Positions 6,717 to 7,915 of a stretch of DNA of 7,915 bases are shown in pieces. Both the position numbers and the translations under genes were made by a program. The notes under the pieces are model-generated. The model was not told the DNA's origin. It saw only the letters and a program-made list of their open reading frames with translations, and ran no database searches. The stretch's first letter is position 1; every line of letters starts with the position of its first letter. Source of the DNA: Alphaproteobacteria bacterium (lineage in GTDB: Bacteria; Pseudomonadota; Alphaproteobacteria; CAAHEQ01; UBA3637); assembly GCA_900772625.1 (NCBI GenBank), contig CAAHEQ010000029.1, forward strand, positions 1-7,915, read 5' to 3'.

Positions 6717-7367
6717 ATGTTAACGGCTAAACAACATCAACTGTTATTATTTATTGACAAACAATTAAAGAAAAATGGCGTATCGCCGTCCTATGACGAA
6801 ATGCGCGAAGCGTTGGACTTAAAGTCTAAATCGGGGATTTTCCGATTGCTCAAAGCATTGGAAGAGCGCGGATTTTTACGTAAATTACCACACCGTGCTC
6901 GGGCTTTAGAGGTGGTCAAAATGCCACCTGCAAAAGTGATCGAGCTATCGTGTTTTGATCCTGCTCGCACGCCGTTGCCCGAGGCTGAAATTGAAATACC
7001 GCTTTGTGGTAAAATTGCTTGTGGCACGCCGATCGAGGCTGTACGCGATATGTCTACGCGCATTCCAGTGCCGACTTCGATGCTCGGTTTTGGCGAACAC
7101 TATGCCTTGAAAGTGGAAGGCGATTCGATGATTGATGTCGGCATTATGGATGGCGATACAGTCATTATTCAACGCACAGAAACGGCGGAAAACGGACAAA
7201 TTGTGGTCGCCCTTGTGGACGGGCTTGAAGTGACTTTGAAACGTTTCAGGCGGCAAGGTTCTTCCATTGCTTTAGAGCCAGAAAACCCTGCGTATCAAAC
7301 GCGTATTTTACCTGCCGCTCGCGTACGGGTACAAGGAAAGCTTGTTGCGCTGATGCGCCATTATTGA
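6717..7367 (+). CDS. lexA: SOS repressor LexA, alphaproteobacterial type with Cys-Gly cleavage site
   Basis: A 216-residue transcriptional repressor of the SOS response that self-cleaves when RecA filaments form. The N-terminal winged helix (about 1-65) starts MLTAKQHQLL and contains SYDEMREALDLKSKSGIFRL, closely matching alphaproteobacterial LexA, followed by the LEERGFLRKLPHRARA wing. A linker leads to the C-terminal S24 peptidase-like domain. The catalytic Ser is Ser137 in EGDSMID and the Lys is Lys175 in EVTLKRF. The cleavage loop reads GKIACGTPIEA (98-108), so the scissile bond would be Cys102-Gly103 rather than the usual Ala-Gly; UmuD is cleaved at Cys-Gly. The ATG has GGGAG six nt upstream. 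The promoter carries an SOS box, indicating autorepression. Gene is complete and followed by non-coding DNA. Confidence 0.97.
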   Translation: MLTAKQHQLLLFIDKQLKKNGVSPSYDEMREALDLKSKSGIFRLLKALEERGFLRKLPHRARALEVVKMPPAKVIELSCFDPARTPLPEAEIEIPLCGKIACGTPIEAVRDMSTRIPVPTSMLGFGEHYALKVEGDSMIDVGIMDGDTVIIQRTETAENGQIVVALVDGLEVTLKRFRRQGSSIALEPENPAYQTRILPAARVRVQGKLVALMRHY

Positions 7368-7452
7368 TAAAGTTTTCTATACTGGCCACTGCAGTAAAGA
7401 TGCGATGAAACCCGAGCGGTGAATAAAGCCTATGTGAAATGAAGGAAAGCGC

Positions 7453-7509
7453 GGGACGCCTTTTGTCGCGCCTTCGCCCCTCGCTTTAGGGTGGGGACGT
7501 GTTTTGTCG
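7453..7509 (+). repeat. Imperfect 16-nt direct repeat GGGACG-NN-TTTTGTCG
   Basis: GGGACGCCTTTTGTCG (7453-7468) recurs as GGGACGTGTTTTGTCG (7494-7509), 14 of 16 identical, offset by 41 nt. Each copy can form a tiny GAC...GTC stem. Between them is a CCCT-cgcttt-AGGG hairpin (7478-7491). No function recognised; it may be a local duplication or part of a structured transcript. Confidence 0.5.
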
Positions 7510-7552
7510 ATAATCCAAACACTGAGTTTTCATTAGTAATCTTTTTGCGCCA

Positions 7553-7602
7553 TTTAATTTTGCAGGCGCGCGGCGCGAAAATTTCGCGCCTGCAAAATTA
7601 AA
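7553..7602. repeat. 18-bp perfect inverted repeat with nested palindrome
   Basis: TTTAATTTTGCAGGCGCG (7553-7570) is perfectly complementary to 7585-7602, with a 14-nt loop. The loop begins C-GGCGCG, a second copy of the GGCGCG that ends the left arm. The right-arm CGCGCC can therefore pair with either copy; the inner choice gives GGCGCGAAA (7572-7580) with TTTCGCGCC (7582-7590). Neither strand has a U-tract after a GC stem, so it is not a typical intrinsic terminator. It resembles palindromic intergenic repeats more, but no second copy is in the window. Confidence 0.8.
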
Positions 7603-7700
7603 ACGATAAGATGGCTGATTTTTCATCCCAGAGTCGCCGCACCGCACGACATACCCGCGGCGGTGCTGAAGAAAAGCTTGCGCAAACCTAAATTTTCCCA

Positions 7701-7746
7701 AAAAGTTTGGGTGCGGGCGCGCGTCAAAAAGCGCACCCAAACTTTT
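7701..7746. terminator. Probable bidirectional intrinsic terminator, 15-bp perfect stem
   Basis: AAAAGTTTGGGTGCG (7701-7715) pairs perfectly with 7732-7746 around a 16-nt loop. Core GTTTGGGTGCG is flanked by A-runs on the left and T-runs on the right. On the plus strand the stem runs into TTTT; on the minus strand into TTTTT (complement of 7700-7704). This fits a shared terminator for lexA and the converging gene whose stop lies 34 nt away. A competing hairpin, CCCAAA (7697-7702) with TTTGGG (7706-7711), overlaps the left arm. Confidence 0.65.
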
Positions 7747-7779
7747 ATGAAAGGACACAGTTTTAAACTGACGTCACAT

Positions 7780-7914
7780 TTAAATAATTTTCTGCGGCAG
7801 TTCTGTAAAATTGATTAAAGAGCCAAATCTCTCAATTTCAAAAAAAGGATTTTTGTTTAGGATTCGGGGCTCGGCCAAAATCATTTTTGAAAACGGACAA
7901 CTTACAAAGTATCC
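7780..7914 (-). CDS. C-terminal fragment of an unidentified protein, cut by the window edge
   Basis: On the minus strand one frame is open from the window edge to TAA at 7780-7782, giving 44 residues beginning GYFVSCPFSKMILAEPR and ending FTELPQKII. The composition is ordinary for a folded protein (mixed Phe, Ile, Leu, Glu, Lys and Pro), other frames in this stretch contain stops, and a terminator-like stem follows the stop by 33 nt. No family is recognised from so short a piece. An in-frame ATG at residue 11 would make only a 34-residue peptide and has no clear ribosome-binding site, so a longer gene extending beyond the window is more likely. Confidence 0.5.
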   Translation of the reverse strand, partial: GYFVSCPFSKMILAEPRILNKNPFFEIERFGSLINFTELPQKII

Positions 7915-7915
7915 A

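Larger units (their letters stand above)
7368..7779. other. Non-coding, hairpin-rich convergent intergenic region
   Basis: This 412-nt stretch separates lexA from a converging partial gene. I find no convincing gene in it. It alternates AT-rich DNA with GC-rich patches that form stems: a small TACTG/CAGTA hairpin (7380-7396), a GCGC-GG-GAC/GTC-GCGC hairpin (7449-7471), the 18-bp palindrome at 7553-7602, a GCACCGC/GCGGTGC stem (7639-7645 with 7660-7666) and the 15-bp stem at 7701-7746. A small RNA or a dispersed repeat cannot be excluded; no known RNA family was recognised. lexA must end somewhere here, but no hairpin with a clear U-tract follows it until 7701-7746. Confidence 0.6.

Noticed and set aside
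7439..7489. Sixteen-codon plus-strand ORF beginning MKESAGRL
   Set aside because: It has no upstream ribosome-binding site and lies within hairpin-forming sequence; length is within chance.
7486..7758. Minus-strand 90-codon open frame downstream of lexA
   Set aside because: It runs through both long palindromes, so its Arg/Lys/Ala/Phe-rich peptide reflects the repeats; no ribosome-binding site or family motif is evident.
7368..7779. Known structured RNA (RNase P, SRP, tmRNA or 6S) downstream of lexA
   Set aside because: Stretches such as GAAGGAAAGCGCGGG loosely recall RNase P, but the conserved signature sequences of these RNAs are absent.

Overview
The window looks like a chromosomal core region of an alphaproteobacterium. 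Three things point there. LexA has the alphaproteobacterial-type winged-helix N-terminus. The lexA promoter carries a perfect direct-repeat SOS box, GAAC-N7-GAAC, the form known from Alphaproteobacteria rather than the CTG-N10-CAG box of Gammaproteobacteria. The order mlaE-mlaF-radA-cvpA resembles the radA-cvpA neighbourhood of that class. The Mla-type lipid transporter implies an outer membrane. Intergenic DNA is AT-rich while coding DNA is moderate in GC. No transposase, integrase, CRISPR array, tRNA or rRNA gene was recognised.

Layout. Positions 108-6550 hold seven tightly packed minus-strand genes, transcribed in the order mlaE, mlaF, radA, cvpA, yrbG-like antiporter, mnmA, trmN6-like methyltransferase. 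Gaps are 16, 1, 15 and 1 nt, then a 16-nt overlap, then 33 nt, so this is very probably one operon. It starts from a good sigma70-type promoter at 6583-6611 and ends near an extended hairpin at 27-88. Positions 6551-6716 are a compact divergent promoter region. From it lexA runs rightward (6717-7367) under a promoter overlapped by its own SOS box. Positions 7368-7779 are non-coding and rich in inverted repeats, including an 18-bp and a 15-bp perfect stem. At the right edge, 7780-7914, a minus-strand reading frame enters the window as the C-terminus of an unidentified protein, convergent with lexA.

How the genes work together. MlaE and MlaF are the permease and ATPase of an ABC system moving phospholipids between inner and outer membrane. 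The MCE-domain partner MlaD does not follow them here. The YrbG-type cation/Ca2+ antiporter shares this operon, echoing the enterobacterial yrbG-mla cluster. RadA (recombination branch migration) and LexA (SOS repressor) are the DNA-repair pair on either side of the divergent promoter. MnmA and the TrmN6-like enzyme both modify tRNA near the anticodon. Most notable are a LexA with Cys-Gly rather than Ala-Gly at the expected self-cleavage site, an MnmA lacking the second catalytic cysteine, an Mla operon without MlaD, and the palindromes downstream of lexA. I saw no evidence of a wholly new system; the genes belong to known families with some unusual details.
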